A DNA stretch of 21,171 bases from an uncultured Eubacterium sp. (GCA_937915825.1 CALGGT010000049.1:1-21171), one strand, 5' to 3'; shown: positions 1 to 6,774, counted from the first letter of the stretch. Program-made: numbers and translations. Notes: a model not told the origin generated them from the letters alone.

Positions 1-156
1 CAGCTGGCTGTTCACGACCAAGAGCGCATAGCGGGCCCCAAGAATTGGGGGCAGGGGGCGGTGAATCGTAACCGTCTATCCCCGCAACTCACCAGCATTC
101 ACGAATCAGCAACCTGCCTCCAAATGATTGGGGCTGCCGCTGTTTCCTGCAAACCT
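1..156. other. GC-rich unassigned segment at the window edge
   Basis: No gene can be assigned here. The first 60 bases have 40 G or C, well above the gene-flanking sequence elsewhere in the window. There is a short perfect hairpin (CCCCAA, loop GAA, TTGGGG, about 39-53) and a 6-bp inverted repeat GTGAAT/ATTCAC (61-66 and 98-103). No T-tract follows the hairpin on either strand, so it is not a clear terminator. A plus-strand frame is open from base 1 to 276 but most of it lies antisense to the membrane-protein gene. Short minus-strand frames are also present. It could be the edge of a mobile element or a structured RNA continuing outside the window; this is undecided. Confidence 0.3.
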
Positions 157-651
157 TTACGCCTGAATCCCTACCCAGGCGCCCAGCCCCAACGCGCAAA
201 GGATACTGACGATGATCCCTGCCAGGCATACACCCAGCGAAACTGCCAGAATACTGGACTTAAAGTCCATATCTAAGATGCTGGCAGCCAGGGTTCCAGT
301 CCATGCTCCGGTTCCCGGTAACGGAATTCCCACAAAAAGCAGCAAGGCCAGAAACAAGCCCCGGCCGGCTTTCTCCTGGAGCTTCTTTCCTCCCTTTTCT
401 CCTTTTTCCAAACAGAAGGTAAAGAATTTTCCGATCACCGGTTTATCTTTCCCCCAGATCAACACCTTTCTCGCAAAAAAATAAATGATGGGAACGGGCA
501 ACATATTCCCCAGCGCAATGAGAATATAAGCATATAGCAAATGAAACTCCGGGTTCAGTGCTTTGATCCCGTACGCAATGGGAAGGGCACCTCGAAGTTC
601 GATCAATGGCACCATGGCCGTAAAAAATACACTTAAATATTTTACTAACAT
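157..651 (-). CDS. COG2426 / small multidrug export family membrane protein
   Basis: A 164-residue, very hydrophobic protein resembling the Sm_multidrug_ex (COG2426) family of small integral membrane proteins. The name implies drug export, but function is poorly established. Visible family signatures are an amphipathic re-entrant-like stretch near residues 13-26 (VPLIELRGALPIA) and the glycine/proline-rich GIPLPGTGAWTG at 108-119. Membrane segments fall around residues 4-28, 38-61, 99-124 and 133-160, with a basic cytoplasmic loop (about 67-97) between the second and third. The start is ATG at 651: AGAGG sits five bases upstream, and the upstream frame to 681 runs through a tandem repeat without a ribosome site. 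It lies 55 bases downstream of the phosphoesterase gene and probably ends that transcript. No clear terminator follows. Confidence 0.8.
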   Translation of the reverse strand: MLVKYLSVFFTAMVPLIELRGALPIAYGIKALNPEFHLLYAYILIALGNMLPVPIIYFFARKVLIWGKDKPVIGKFFTFCLEKGEKGGKKLQEKAGRGLFLALLLFVGIPLPGTGAWTGTLAASILDMDFKSSILAVSLGVCLAGIIVSILCALGLGAWVGIQA

Positions 652-660
652 AACTACCTC

Positions 661-741
661 TCTTTCTCTGCCATTCGACACTTACTCTTTCTCTGCCATC
701 CGACGTTTACTCTTTCTCTTTTTCTGCCGTCCGGCATTTAC
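661..741. repeat. 25-bp tandem repeat, three copies
   Basis: Three imperfect copies lie head to tail: 661-685, 686-710 and 711-741, the last with a 6-base CT-rich insertion. Each begins tctttctct on the plus strand. The rightmost copy lies inside the end of the phosphoesterase gene and its stop codon (707-709) falls in the middle copy; the leftmost copy reaches the leader of the next gene. In the mRNA sense each unit contains AGAGTAA, the sequence that supplies the stop codon. The repeat therefore extended the gene end or the spacer by whole units. Confidence 0.85.
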
Positions 742-1237
742 TCTTCCCTTCCTCCCACCAGTAAATCTCTACCTTGGGCGCTTCCCCTTCCTGTAAGGTC
801 AGTATCCCGTAAGATGGGCGCCGTTCCTCCCCCCTTGGCAGACGAATGCTTCCAGGATTGGCAAACAAGATTCCATCTTCCTGGGCCTTGCAAGCCACGT
901 GCGTATGACCAAAAAGACACACCTCCGCCCCCTCACTCAGAGCTTTCATCTTCAAAGTAAGTAACCCCGCGTTTACACGGTACGTATGCCCATGGGTTAC
1001 AAGGATCTTATGCCCTTCCAGCGTAAAAATACGTTCCATGGGTAATTCCTGGTTCCGATCGCAATTTCCCCGAACCATGCAGACCATACCGGGAAAATAA
1101 CGGAACAATTCCTGTTCCTTCCCTTCCAGGTCTCCCATGTGGATGATTCCCTGGATCCGATCCCGATACCTATCGATCACTTCATACATTCTTTGATTGT
1201 CCCCATGGGAATCGCTGAACAGCAAATAATCAGCCAT
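707..1237 (-). CDS. YfcE/MJ0936-family metallophosphoesterase
   Basis: A 176-residue calcineurin-like phosphodiesterase of the YfcE type, a cytoplasmic dinuclear-metal enzyme acting on phosphodiester model substrates; the natural substrate is unclear. The metal-binding signature is complete and in order: DSHGD (9-13), GD (35-36), GNCD (57-60), THGH (81-84), GHTH (110-113), followed by the typical NPGS (127-130). ATG at 1237 has a GAGGGAG ribosome site about seven bases upstream. It overlaps the end of the rdgB-like gene by 8 bases, so the two are almost certainly translated from one mRNA. The last codons, encoding the lysine/glutamate-rich tail (AEKEKE), lie in a 25-bp tandem repeat and may be a recent extension. 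Family assignment is firm; physiological role is not. Confidence 0.9.
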   Translation of the reverse strand: MADYLLFSDSHGDNQRMYEVIDRYRDRIQGIIHMGDLEGKEQELFRYFPGMVCMVRGNCDRNQELPMERIFTLEGHKILVTHGHTYRVNAGLLTLKMKALSEGAEVCLFGHTHVACKAQEDGILFANPGSIRLPRGEERRPSYGILTLQEGEAPKVEIYWWEEGKSKCRTAEKEKE

Positions 1238-1835
1238 GGAGAACTCCCTCTTCCTTTAAAACTTCTACCATCTTCCGTAGTGCAATGCCCCGATGGCTGA
1301 TGGCGTTCTTATCTTCCGGGGTCATTTCCCCTGTGGTCATCTTCCGTTCCGGTAAATAAAAGATGGGATCATAGCCAAATCCGTTGGTTCCCGCCGGCTC
1401 TTTCGCTAAAACTCCTTCGATCACGCCCTTGGTCACCCGCAGCCTTCCATCGGGAAACGCGCAGGCCATGGCACATACGAAGCGTGCACCTCTTTCCTCA
1501 TCTTTGGCATCCTGACAACGCTCCAGGATCGTCCGGTTCTTTACCTCGTAGGGTGTGTCTTCTCCTAAATAGCGGGAAGAATAAATCCCCGGTTCTCCCT
1601 TTAAATAATCCACCTCAAAACCGGAATCATCGGCCAGCACGATCTCGCCTAACTCTTTGCTTAGGGTTACGGCCTTGATCGTGGCATTTTCCTCAAACGT
1701 TGTACCGGTTTCCTCAATCTCATCGGTGAAAGAAACATCTTTTAATGAGAGCACCTGATATCCGTCTCCTAAAATCTGTTTGATTTCGTTGACCTTTCCC
1801 ATGTTGTGCGTGGCAAATATTAACTTCTTACTCAT
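1230..1835 (-). CDS. rdgB: XTP/dITP diphosphatase (RdgB/HAM1)
   Basis: A 201-residue non-canonical purine NTP pyrophosphatase that hydrolyses dITP, XTP and ITP to monophosphates, cleansing the nucleotide pool of deaminated purines. Family motifs are complete: substrate-binding ATHNMGK near the N-terminus (8-14), EENA (48-51), the acidic LADDSG (67-72), GFGYDPIF (152-159) and SHRG (180-183). ATG at 1835 is chosen because a strong AAAGGAGG lies about seven bases upstream; a longer frame from 1856 would start inside that site's leader. The start codon overlaps the stop of the upstream methyltransferase gene in the ATGA arrangement, indicating translational coupling. The 3' end overlaps the phosphoesterase start by 8 bases. 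Length is normal for the family. Confidence 0.95.
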   Translation of the reverse strand: MSKKLIFATHNMGKVNEIKQILGDGYQVLSLKDVSFTDEIEETGTTFEENATIKAVTLSKELGEIVLADDSGFEVDYLKGEPGIYSSRYLGEDTPYEVKNRTILERCQDAKDEERGARFVCAMACAFPDGRLRVTKGVIEGVLAKEPAGTNGFGYDPIFYLPERKMTTGEMTPEDKNAISHRGIALRKMVEVLKEEGVLHG

Positions 1836-2998
1836 GATTTTTCCTCCTTTGAACAAGACCTCCCCGGTGGTTTCTCCCCCATATATTGGTACAGATAGGT
1901 CTTCATCATTCCATTGTAGATCTTGCGGTTTTTCGTAGGTTTCTTACCAAGGGCGGCCACTGCGTCTTCAAAACCAGTGAGCCAGTAAAAGGACCACGTA
2001 GGATTCTCACGCATGATCTGCCCCATGGACGTATACAACGCCTTCATGGTCTCCTTATCCGACAAACGTTCTCCATAGGGTGGATTGCTAATAACAAAGC
2101 CGTATTTCTTCGGCGTATGAAAATCCAGGATATCCCGTTGTTGAAAATGAATATCCCCGGACACCCCTGCCAGCTCCGCATTCTGTCTGGCTGCCTTTAA
2201 CGCCTCTCCGTCAATATCATATCCCTGGAGCAGTCCGCCCTCATAGGGGGTTTCCAGATCCCTTGCCTCCAGGCGGATCTCCTTCCACTCCCTGGGATCG
2301 ATGAGATTCACCCACTCCTCCGCGGTAAAACGTCGATTTCTTCCCGGCGCTATATTCCTCGCGATGAGAGCCGCCTCGATGAGAAACGTCCCGCTGCCGC
2401 AAAAAGGATCCACCAACAAACGGTCTTTCTTCCAGGGTGACAGCAGTAAAATGCCCGCTGCCAAAGTTTCTGTGACCGGGGCCTTCACCGTATATTTTCG
2501 ATAGCCTCTTTTATGCAAGGATACACCGGTGGTATCCAGATAAACCGACACAAGATCCTTGTGGATCTGAATCCGAACCGGATAAGAGGCTCCGGTTTCT
2601 TCGAACCGGGAGACGGCATATACCTTCTTCATGGATTCCACCATGGCTTTCTTGACGATCCGCTGAATATCCGAAGGACTGAACAGTTTGCTGTTAATGG
2701 ACGTTGCCTTCGTCACCCAGAACTTCGCGTCCAGGGGGAGATATTCCTCCCAGGCAATCGCTAAGATCCCCTGAAACAATTCTTCAAAGGTGGTCGCCTT
2801 AAATTGGTCTACCAGAAGCAGCACCCGTTCGGTGGCGCGCAGGAAGATATTACTTCGAACAATCCCCTCTGCGTCTCCTTCATAGGTAACCCTGCCATTA
2901 TCCACTTCCAGAACTTCATACCCCAGGTCATGGATCTCTCTTTTTAATACTGCTTCCATCCCAAAATGGCACGGCGCCACCAACTTGCAATGCTTCAT
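1832..2998 (-). CDS. THUMP-domain class I SAM-dependent RNA methyltransferase (RlmL/YpsC type)
   Basis: A 388-residue rRNA N2-guanosine methyltransferase-like protein. The N-terminal THUMP-containing RNA-binding part spans roughly 1-160. The C-terminal Rossmann methyltransferase has motif I DPFCGSGTFLIEAA (197-210) and the catalytic NPPYGERL (305-312), typical of exocyclic-amine methylation of guanine. It resembles Bacillus YpsC and the N-terminal half of E. coli RlmL; the exact target site cannot be read from sequence. ATG at 2998 is preferred, with AGAGG five to ten bases upstream. The in-frame ATG at 3058 would add 20 residues encoded by an inverted repeat and is unlikely. Its stop overlaps the rdgB start by 4 bases. 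The short C-terminal tail after about 375 is lysine/serine-rich. Confidence 0.92.
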   Translation of the reverse strand: MKHCKLVAPCHFGMEAVLKREIHDLGYEVLEVDNGRVTYEGDAEGIVRSNIFLRATERVLLLVDQFKATTFEELFQGILAIAWEEYLPLDAKFWVTKATSINSKLFSPSDIQRIVKKAMVESMKKVYAVSRFEETGASYPVRIQIHKDLVSVYLDTTGVSLHKRGYRKYTVKAPVTETLAAGILLLSPWKKDRLLVDPFCGSGTFLIEAALIARNIAPGRNRRFTAEEWVNLIDPREWKEIRLEARDLETPYEGGLLQGYDIDGEALKAARQNAELAGVSGDIHFQQRDILDFHTPKKYGFVISNPPYGERLSDKETMKALYTSMGQIMRENPTWSFYWLTGFEDAVAALGKKPTKNRKIYNGMMKTYLYQYMGEKPPGRSCSKEEKS

Positions 2999-3023
2999 GA
3001 TCCCTCTTCCTCTTTGAATAGAA

Positions 3024-3067
3024 TCAGCCATTTTACCTATCACATTCACAATAGGCAAAATGGCTGA
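3024..3067 (-). promoter_or_regulatory. Strong inverted repeat between aldolase and methyltransferase genes
   Basis: Arms 3024-3040 and 3051-3067 (17 bp) enclose a 10-base loop. The only non-Watson-Crick position is G-U in RNA copied from the minus strand but A-C in plus-strand RNA, so the fold favours the direction of transcription. No uridine run follows, which argues against a classical terminator. It could be an mRNA processing or stabilising hairpin separating the aldolase message from the downstream genes, or a DNA operator overlapping a promoter. Confidence 0.7.
3030..3058 (-). promoter_or_regulatory. Candidate promoter inside the inverted repeat
   Basis: On the minus strand TTGCCT (3053-3058) is followed after 17 bases by TAAAAT (3030-3035). 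That is four of six and five of six matches to sigma-A consensus with ideal spacing. The -35 falls in one arm of the inverted repeat and the -10 in the other. It would give a leader of about 25 bases before the methyltransferase ATG at 2998. The match is moderate, so this is a candidate only. Confidence 0.4.
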
Positions 3068-3090
3068 ATGATTCTCTTATTCTCGCGTAA

Positions 3091-3954
3091 TTATGCTTTA
3101 CCTACAGAACCGAACATTTCCATCTTCTCTTTTACCGTAGCTTTGATTGCTTCCGCGCCCGGTGCCAAAAGCTTACGAGGGTCAAATCCCTTGCCTTCTT
3201 TATCTTTACCGGCTTCGATGTAGGCTCTGGTTGCATCACAGAATGCCCATTGACATTCGGTATTTACATTTACTTTCGCAACACCCATGGAGATGGCTTT
3301 CTTCACCTGATCATCCGGAATTCCTGTACCACCATGTAATACAAGAGGTGTATGTCCGGTTACGGCACGGATCGCTTCCAGGGTTTCGAAGCTAAGACCT
3401 GCCCAGTTATCCGGGTATTTACCATGAATGTTACCGATTCCGGCTGCTAACATGGTAACGCCTAGATCGTTGATGGTCTTACATTCGTTGGGATCTGCGC
3501 ATTCGCCGGCACCGATGACGCCATCTTCCTCTCCGCCAATGCTTCCAACTTCCGCTTCCAAAGAAATTCCCAAAATATCACAGCAGTGAACCAATTCTTT
3601 GGTCTTTGCCAGATTCTCTTCAAAAGGAAGTGCCGATCCATCAAACATGATCGAGGAAAATCCTGCCTGAATGCATTTCTTGGATCCCTCAAAGGTACCG
3701 TGATCTAAGTGAAGCGCTACCGGAACCGTGATATTTAATTCCTCTAACATTCCATTGACCATTCCAACAACGGTTTTGTATCCGCACATATACTTGCCTG
3801 CGCCCTCGGAAACTCCCAAGATTACAGGGGACTCCAACTCCTGCGCGGTAAGTAGAATGGATTTGGTCCACTCAAGGTTGTTGATGTTAAATTGTCCCAC
3901 GCCGTAGTGACCCTGTTCCGCTTTTACCAACATATCTTTTGCTGATACTAACAT
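3091..3954 (-). CDS. fba: Class II fructose-bisphosphate aldolase family protein
   Basis: A 287-residue zinc-dependent aldolase that cleaves fructose-1,6-bisphosphate to glyceraldehyde-3-phosphate and dihydroxyacetone phosphate in glycolysis, and runs in reverse in gluconeogenesis. Key residues are present: LHLDHGT with catalytic Asp and zinc His (81-87), EAEVGSIGG (133-141) with the metal Glu, HGKY (177-180), HGGTGI with zinc His (207-212), and NVNT (229-232) for phosphate binding. ATG at 3954 has GGAGG eight bases upstream; the upstream in-frame ATG at 3969 overlaps that site and is rejected. Tagatose-bisphosphate aldolases of the same family look alike, so the sugar is inferred from the housekeeping-style context. 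A strong inverted repeat lies downstream. No confident promoter is visible in the 80 bases upstream. Confidence 0.9.
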   Translation of the reverse strand: MLVSAKDMLVKAEQGHYGVGQFNINNLEWTKSILLTAQELESPVILGVSEGAGKYMCGYKTVVGMVNGMLEELNITVPVALHLDHGTFEGSKKCIQAGFSSIMFDGSALPFEENLAKTKELVHCCDILGISLEAEVGSIGGEEDGVIGAGECADPNECKTINDLGVTMLAAGIGNIHGKYPDNWAGLSFETLEAIRAVTGHTPLVLHGGTGIPDDQVKKAISMGVAKVNVNTECQWAFCDATRAYIEAGKDKEGKGFDPRKLLAPGAEAIKATVKEKMEMFGSVGKA

Positions 3955-4034
3955 ATAAAATACCTCCAATCACTGAAACTGATTCAACTTATCTACAACG
4001 ATGCTCCTTCCGAAAAACTTCACAGAAAAGTGCC

Positions 4035-4544
4035 TTACTTCCGTCCGCAGCAATGTTTGTATTTTTTCCCGGAACCGCAGGGACATGGATCATTCCTTCC
4101 AACCTTGCGATCTTCTTTGCGGATCGTACCGGAGAGCTTAGACTCCTTGTAAAGCTTCTTCCTTACATCCTCGGACAATAACTCCTCCCAGGCCGGTAAC
4201 GTGTACAACCATTCCGCATTGCAGCCCACCATATTATAGTAAAGCTTCTCCAAATCCACATCCAGGGAAACCTTGGTATCCTTCTCCATGGTTTCAATGG
4301 GATTGGGATTCTTCAAACTGTCGTTGATCCCGTCTAAGAATCCGACCATAATATTCAGATCTACTTCGTATTTGCCGGCTAATTCCTCAACCGTGCCCTC
4401 TACCACATTCTCCGGGTCCTTGAGGATCTGTTCGTAAATCCCCTTCTCCCAAAGAAAATAATCCCGCCAGAACTCCTGGCCTTCCTTACTCTCCTGGAAT
4501 CCCTCTTCGTATGCGGCATTGCGCCATTCTTCCAACAAAGTCAT
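4035..4544 (-). CDS. SEC-C motif domain protein
   Basis: A 169-residue cytoplasmic protein. The N-terminal 140 residues are helical, charged and not recognised. The C-terminus is a textbook SEC-C zinc motif, GRNDPCPCGSGKKYKHCC, reaching almost to the end of the protein. In SecA this motif binds zinc and contacts SecB; in stand-alone proteins it is a protein- or ribosome-associated zinc module, so the cellular role here is unknown. ATG at 4544 is chosen because GGAGG lies nine bases upstream; the longer frame to 4661 reads through a tRNA gene and is not credible. The gene begins about 30 bases after the tRNA-Leu terminator-like hairpin and has no promoter of its own that I can see, so it may depend on read-through. 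The aldolase gene follows after an 80-base gap. Confidence 0.8.
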   Translation of the reverse strand: MTLLEEWRNAAYEEGFQESKEGQEFWRDYFLWEKGIYEQILKDPENVVEGTVEELAGKYEVDLNIMVGFLDGINDSLKNPNPIETMEKDTKVSLDVDLEKLYYNMVGCNAEWLYTLPAWEELLSEDVRKKLYKESKLSGTIRKEDRKVGRNDPCPCGSGKKYKHCCGRK

Positions 4545-4573
4545 GTGTATTTTCCTCCAAACTGGTCTGATGT

Positions 4574-4613
4574 TTAAGAAAGCCGTTACGCAAAATTCCT
4601 TACGTAACAGCTT
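4574..4613 (-). terminator. Terminator-like hairpin after tRNA-Leu
   Basis: Arms 4580-4590 and 4603-4613 form an 11-bp stem with one G-U pair in the minus-strand transcript and a 12-base loop. It starts six bases after the tRNA. The following sequence is TCTTAAAC, a weak uridine tract, so termination may be partial. Confidence 0.6.
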
Positions 4614-4618
4614 AATCA

Positions 4619-4702
4619 TGCGGAGTATGGGACTTGAACCCACACGTCTATCAAGACACATGATCCTTAGTCATGCCTGTCTGCCAATTCCAGCAACTCC
4701 GC
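4619..4702 (-). tRNA. tRNA-Leu, anticodon AAG
   Basis: A complete class II tRNA of 84 nucleotides including A73, without an encoded CCA. The acceptor stem is GCGGAGT/ACTCCGC. The anticodon stem CATGA/TCATG closes a 7-base loop CTAAGGA, so bases 34-36 are AAG (4668-4666). A long variable arm with a GTCT/AGAC stem fits leucine. The T-arm GTGGG-TTCAAGT-CCCAT is canonical. With A34 it should need deamination to inosine to read CUU, CUC and CUA codons. It has its own consensus promoter and a downstream hairpin. Confidence 0.95.
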
Positions 4703-4713
4703 AAACAATATAT

Positions 4714-4742
4714 ATCATATCAAAAGTTCGTATCTTTGTCAA
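4714..4742 (-). promoter_or_regulatory. Consensus sigma-A promoter for tRNA-Leu
   Basis: On the minus strand TTGACA (4737-4742), a 17-base spacer, then TATGAT (4714-4719), 11 bases before the tRNA 5' end. This is a near-perfect strong promoter, as expected for a stable RNA. It may also supply read-through transcription of the SEC-C and aldolase genes. Confidence 0.9.
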
Positions 4743-4744
4743 CT

Positions 4745-4796
4745 CTTTATGCATAAGAAACTCCCAGATCCTTTATGCATAAGAAACTCGCAAGTC
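4745..4796. repeat. 26-bp tandem duplication across a stop codon
   Basis: Copies at 4745-4770 and 4771-4796 share 19 identical leading bases, each containing the palindrome TTATGCATAA, then diverge over the last 7. The right copy holds the last codons and stop of the TPR-like gene; the left copy lies between that stop and the -35 element of the tRNA-Leu promoter. Confidence 0.9.
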
Positions 4797-5537
4797 CCTC
4801 TTACAGTGGTCGGCAAAAGAACGTTCCACTTCAATATCCTTTAAGGACAGATAGGAGTCATCAAACTCCTTTTTCCAGCGATCCAACGTCTCCTTCTCCT
4901 GTTTCATGCGCAGACCTTCGGTATAGAATTCCTCTTCTTTCCCCTGCATCAAAAAGATCGTCAGGTAGTATTGAAGGGACTCTTCCCTTTTATTTCGGGC
5001 ATAGGCCTCCTTAAAATACCGTCCCGCCTCAGAAAAGGAAGAAATATAAAAATACGCGATCGCCTGGTTATGCAGCAGATCTCCGTATTCCTCCGGCGTA
5101 TAACGCTCGCTCTCCTTCCCGTTCATTAACTCCTTATAACAAGCCAGACTTTGCCCGTAATGCCCGGCTCGCAAATAATTATCCGCCTTTCTCTTCTGTT
5201 TCAAATGAGGGGGGAGGTCTGCGATCTGCTTCATGATCTCTAAAACCTCCATAACCTCCTCTTCCTTGTAATAATCACAGGCACAAAGAAGGGTGATCAC
5301 CATATCCTTTAGATCATTGTTCCGTCGGATCAGCGCCTCCATTTTCTTAGCCGCCACCGGCTCTCCCACTTCATTCTTTAACCAATCCACCAGGGATGGC
5401 ACAAAGATCTCTTCTGTCACGGAATAGATGTTATGATAGATCTCATAACACAACTCTTCCAGGCTATAAATTCTTTTTCCGGTAATTGGCATGATATACG
5501 GTTTCTTCGCAACCCTGCCCTTACATAATAGAAACAT
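4773..5537 (-). CDS. TPR-like helical protein of unknown function
   Basis: A 254-residue soluble protein that I cannot name. The N-terminus has a short beta-type segment containing FLLCKGRVAKKPY. A helical region follows, then tetratricopeptide-like helix pairs around residues 113-139 and 152-185, with small and aromatic residues at TPR-like positions (LRAGHYGQSLACYKELM; YISSFSEAGRYFKEAYA). The C-terminal part is charged and helical. No signal peptide or membrane segment is seen. ATG at 5537 is preceded by AAGGA nine bases upstream that overlaps the stop of the DUF5716-like gene 12 bases away, so the two are co-translated. It is the last gene of the four-gene unknown module. A scaffold role is inferred from the repeats and context only. 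Confidence 0.75.
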   Translation of the reverse strand: MFLLCKGRVAKKPYIMPITGKRIYSLEELCYEIYHNIYSVTEEIFVPSLVDWLKNEVGEPVAAKKMEALIRRNNDLKDMVITLLCACDYYKEEEVMEVLEIMKQIADLPPHLKQKRKADNYLRAGHYGQSLACYKELMNGKESERYTPEEYGDLLHNQAIAYFYISSFSEAGRYFKEAYARNKREESLQYYLTIFLMQGKEEEFYTEGLRMKQEKETLDRWKKEFDDSYLSLKDIEVERSFADHCKRDLRVSYA

Positions 5538-5549
5538 ACCTTCACTTCC

Positions 5550-6746
5550 TTACAGCTGAATCGTTTCTTCCCACGCCCGATAGGACGAAGGATAAATATC
5601 ACCGAATCCCTTATCCCGCAAAGTTACAATGCACTCCCTCGGGGTGGCAAAACGGATTCTTACCCCGATCCTGGTTTGGCGCATCACCTTTCCTTCCACC
5701 GGTTCCATGGAAATGATCCGGGTGGATTTGCTTTCTTTATTCAGATCCTCCACCATTAACACAAACTCCGTATCCCCATCCGGGATCAAGTCCAATTGTT
5801 TATCCACCTGATGCCAGGGAACGCCAATGGGCACCAATTCGATTTCCCTGACCTTCCCCTCCGTATACACCATCATGGAAATACGGCAGGTGATCATATT
5901 CTCATCCAGGTAAATATAGTCTTGCAGCGGATCCTTGCTGTGGATCTGTCTGGCCCGGTAACATGCCCCTAACACATACAGGTTGTTCCCCTGGAACACA
6001 TAACGCCCCCTGCTAACATTTTGCAGTGCCTTGGTAATAAATTCTTCTTCGCATCGTTTTCCGGTCATATATAACGTAGTAATAATAGAGTCGTGGATGG
6101 CCCCTTGTACCATGCTTTCGAAGATCTTCGCCTTCTCTTCCACCATGGTATTGGCATCCTTAAAGATGCTTTCGTTCTCGCTGTAATCCCGCTCCTCCAT
6201 TTCAATGCGGTAGGGTTTTACCAGTCCCTTCATCTTCATTTTCCGATAAGTCAGATGATCCCCTTCGTACTCAAAGCACCCTACCTCATTTACCCAATAT
6301 TCCTTCTTCTGGCTCATGATGTAGTGAATGAGACTTTGCTTATAATCTGCTACCAGGGCGTAATCTCTGGCAATTCCCAGATTCTCCAAACCCTTATAGA
6401 TCAGGTCGATAAACTCCACGTTTTGATGAGGCGTTACCACCACGACCTGACGAATGCTCTCATAGGGATGCCTTTGCTTTACCAGATACAGCACCTTCCT
6501 TAAAAAATGGGTTAAAACCTGAACCGGCGCCGCCTCTACTCCCTTGATCTCAATGGGTTCTTTGTGTAGGATCTGCTTCACAAAATCCGTTAAATGTCCG
6601 CCATCGGATAATTCCATATCCGTGGGGATCTCCCCGCCTGTTTCCTCCGGAAGAAGAACGGGATCATCGTCCATGGGGCCCATAACTGCCAACTGGGTAT
6701 ATTGATTGTTTAAATGAATGCCTACAAAAATACTTCGCTGATTCAT
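5550..6746 (-). CDS. DUF5716-like protein, degenerate Hsp70/actin-fold
   Basis: A 398-residue protein resembling the Lachnospiraceae family DUF5716. By eye it follows an Hsp70 plan. FVGIHLNNQYTQLAV (7-21) sits where Hsp70 has GIDLGTTNS. VVVVTPHQNVEFIDLIYKG (101-119) matches the VPAYF helix region, and LVADYKQSLIHYIM (131-144) matches NEPTAAALAY. CFEYEGDHLTYR (157-168) replaces FDLGGGTFD, and LYMTGK..EEEF then NNLYVLGACYRA (225-265) resembles the end of the nucleotide-binding domain. Residues about 280-385 look like an Hsp70 beta substrate-binding domain ending in TLRDKGFG. Phosphate-loop Asp and Gly residues are missing, and there is no C-terminal lid. ATG at 6746 has AAAGGAGG five bases upstream; the frame to 6797 overlaps the previous gene. 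The Hsp70 relation is inference. Confidence 0.75.
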   Translation of the reverse strand: MNQRSIFVGIHLNNQYTQLAVMGPMDDDPVLLPEETGGEIPTDMELSDGGHLTDFVKQILHKEPIEIKGVEAAPVQVLTHFLRKVLYLVKQRHPYESIRQVVVVTPHQNVEFIDLIYKGLENLGIARDYALVADYKQSLIHYIMSQKKEYWVNEVGCFEYEGDHLTYRKMKMKGLVKPYRIEMEERDYSENESIFKDANTMVEEKAKIFESMVQGAIHDSIITTLYMTGKRCEEEFITKALQNVSRGRYVFQGNNLYVLGACYRARQIHSKDPLQDYIYLDENMITCRISMMVYTEGKVREIELVPIGVPWHQVDKQLDLIPDGDTEFVLMVEDLNKESKSTRIISMEPVEGKVMRQTRIGVRIRFATPRECIVTLRDKGFGDIYPSSYRAWEETIQL

Positions 6747-6774
6747 GCCTTCCTCCTTTCCGAAACGAGATTTC

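Noticed and set aside
61..276. Plus-strand open frame of 71 codons starting with GTG.
   Set aside because: Its second half is antisense to the well-supported membrane-protein gene, it has no clear ribosome site, and no recognisable motif.
4545..4661. N-terminal extension of the SEC-C protein to 208 residues.
   Set aside because: It would translate through the tRNA-Leu 3' end and terminator hairpin; the ATG at 4544 has a good ribosome site.
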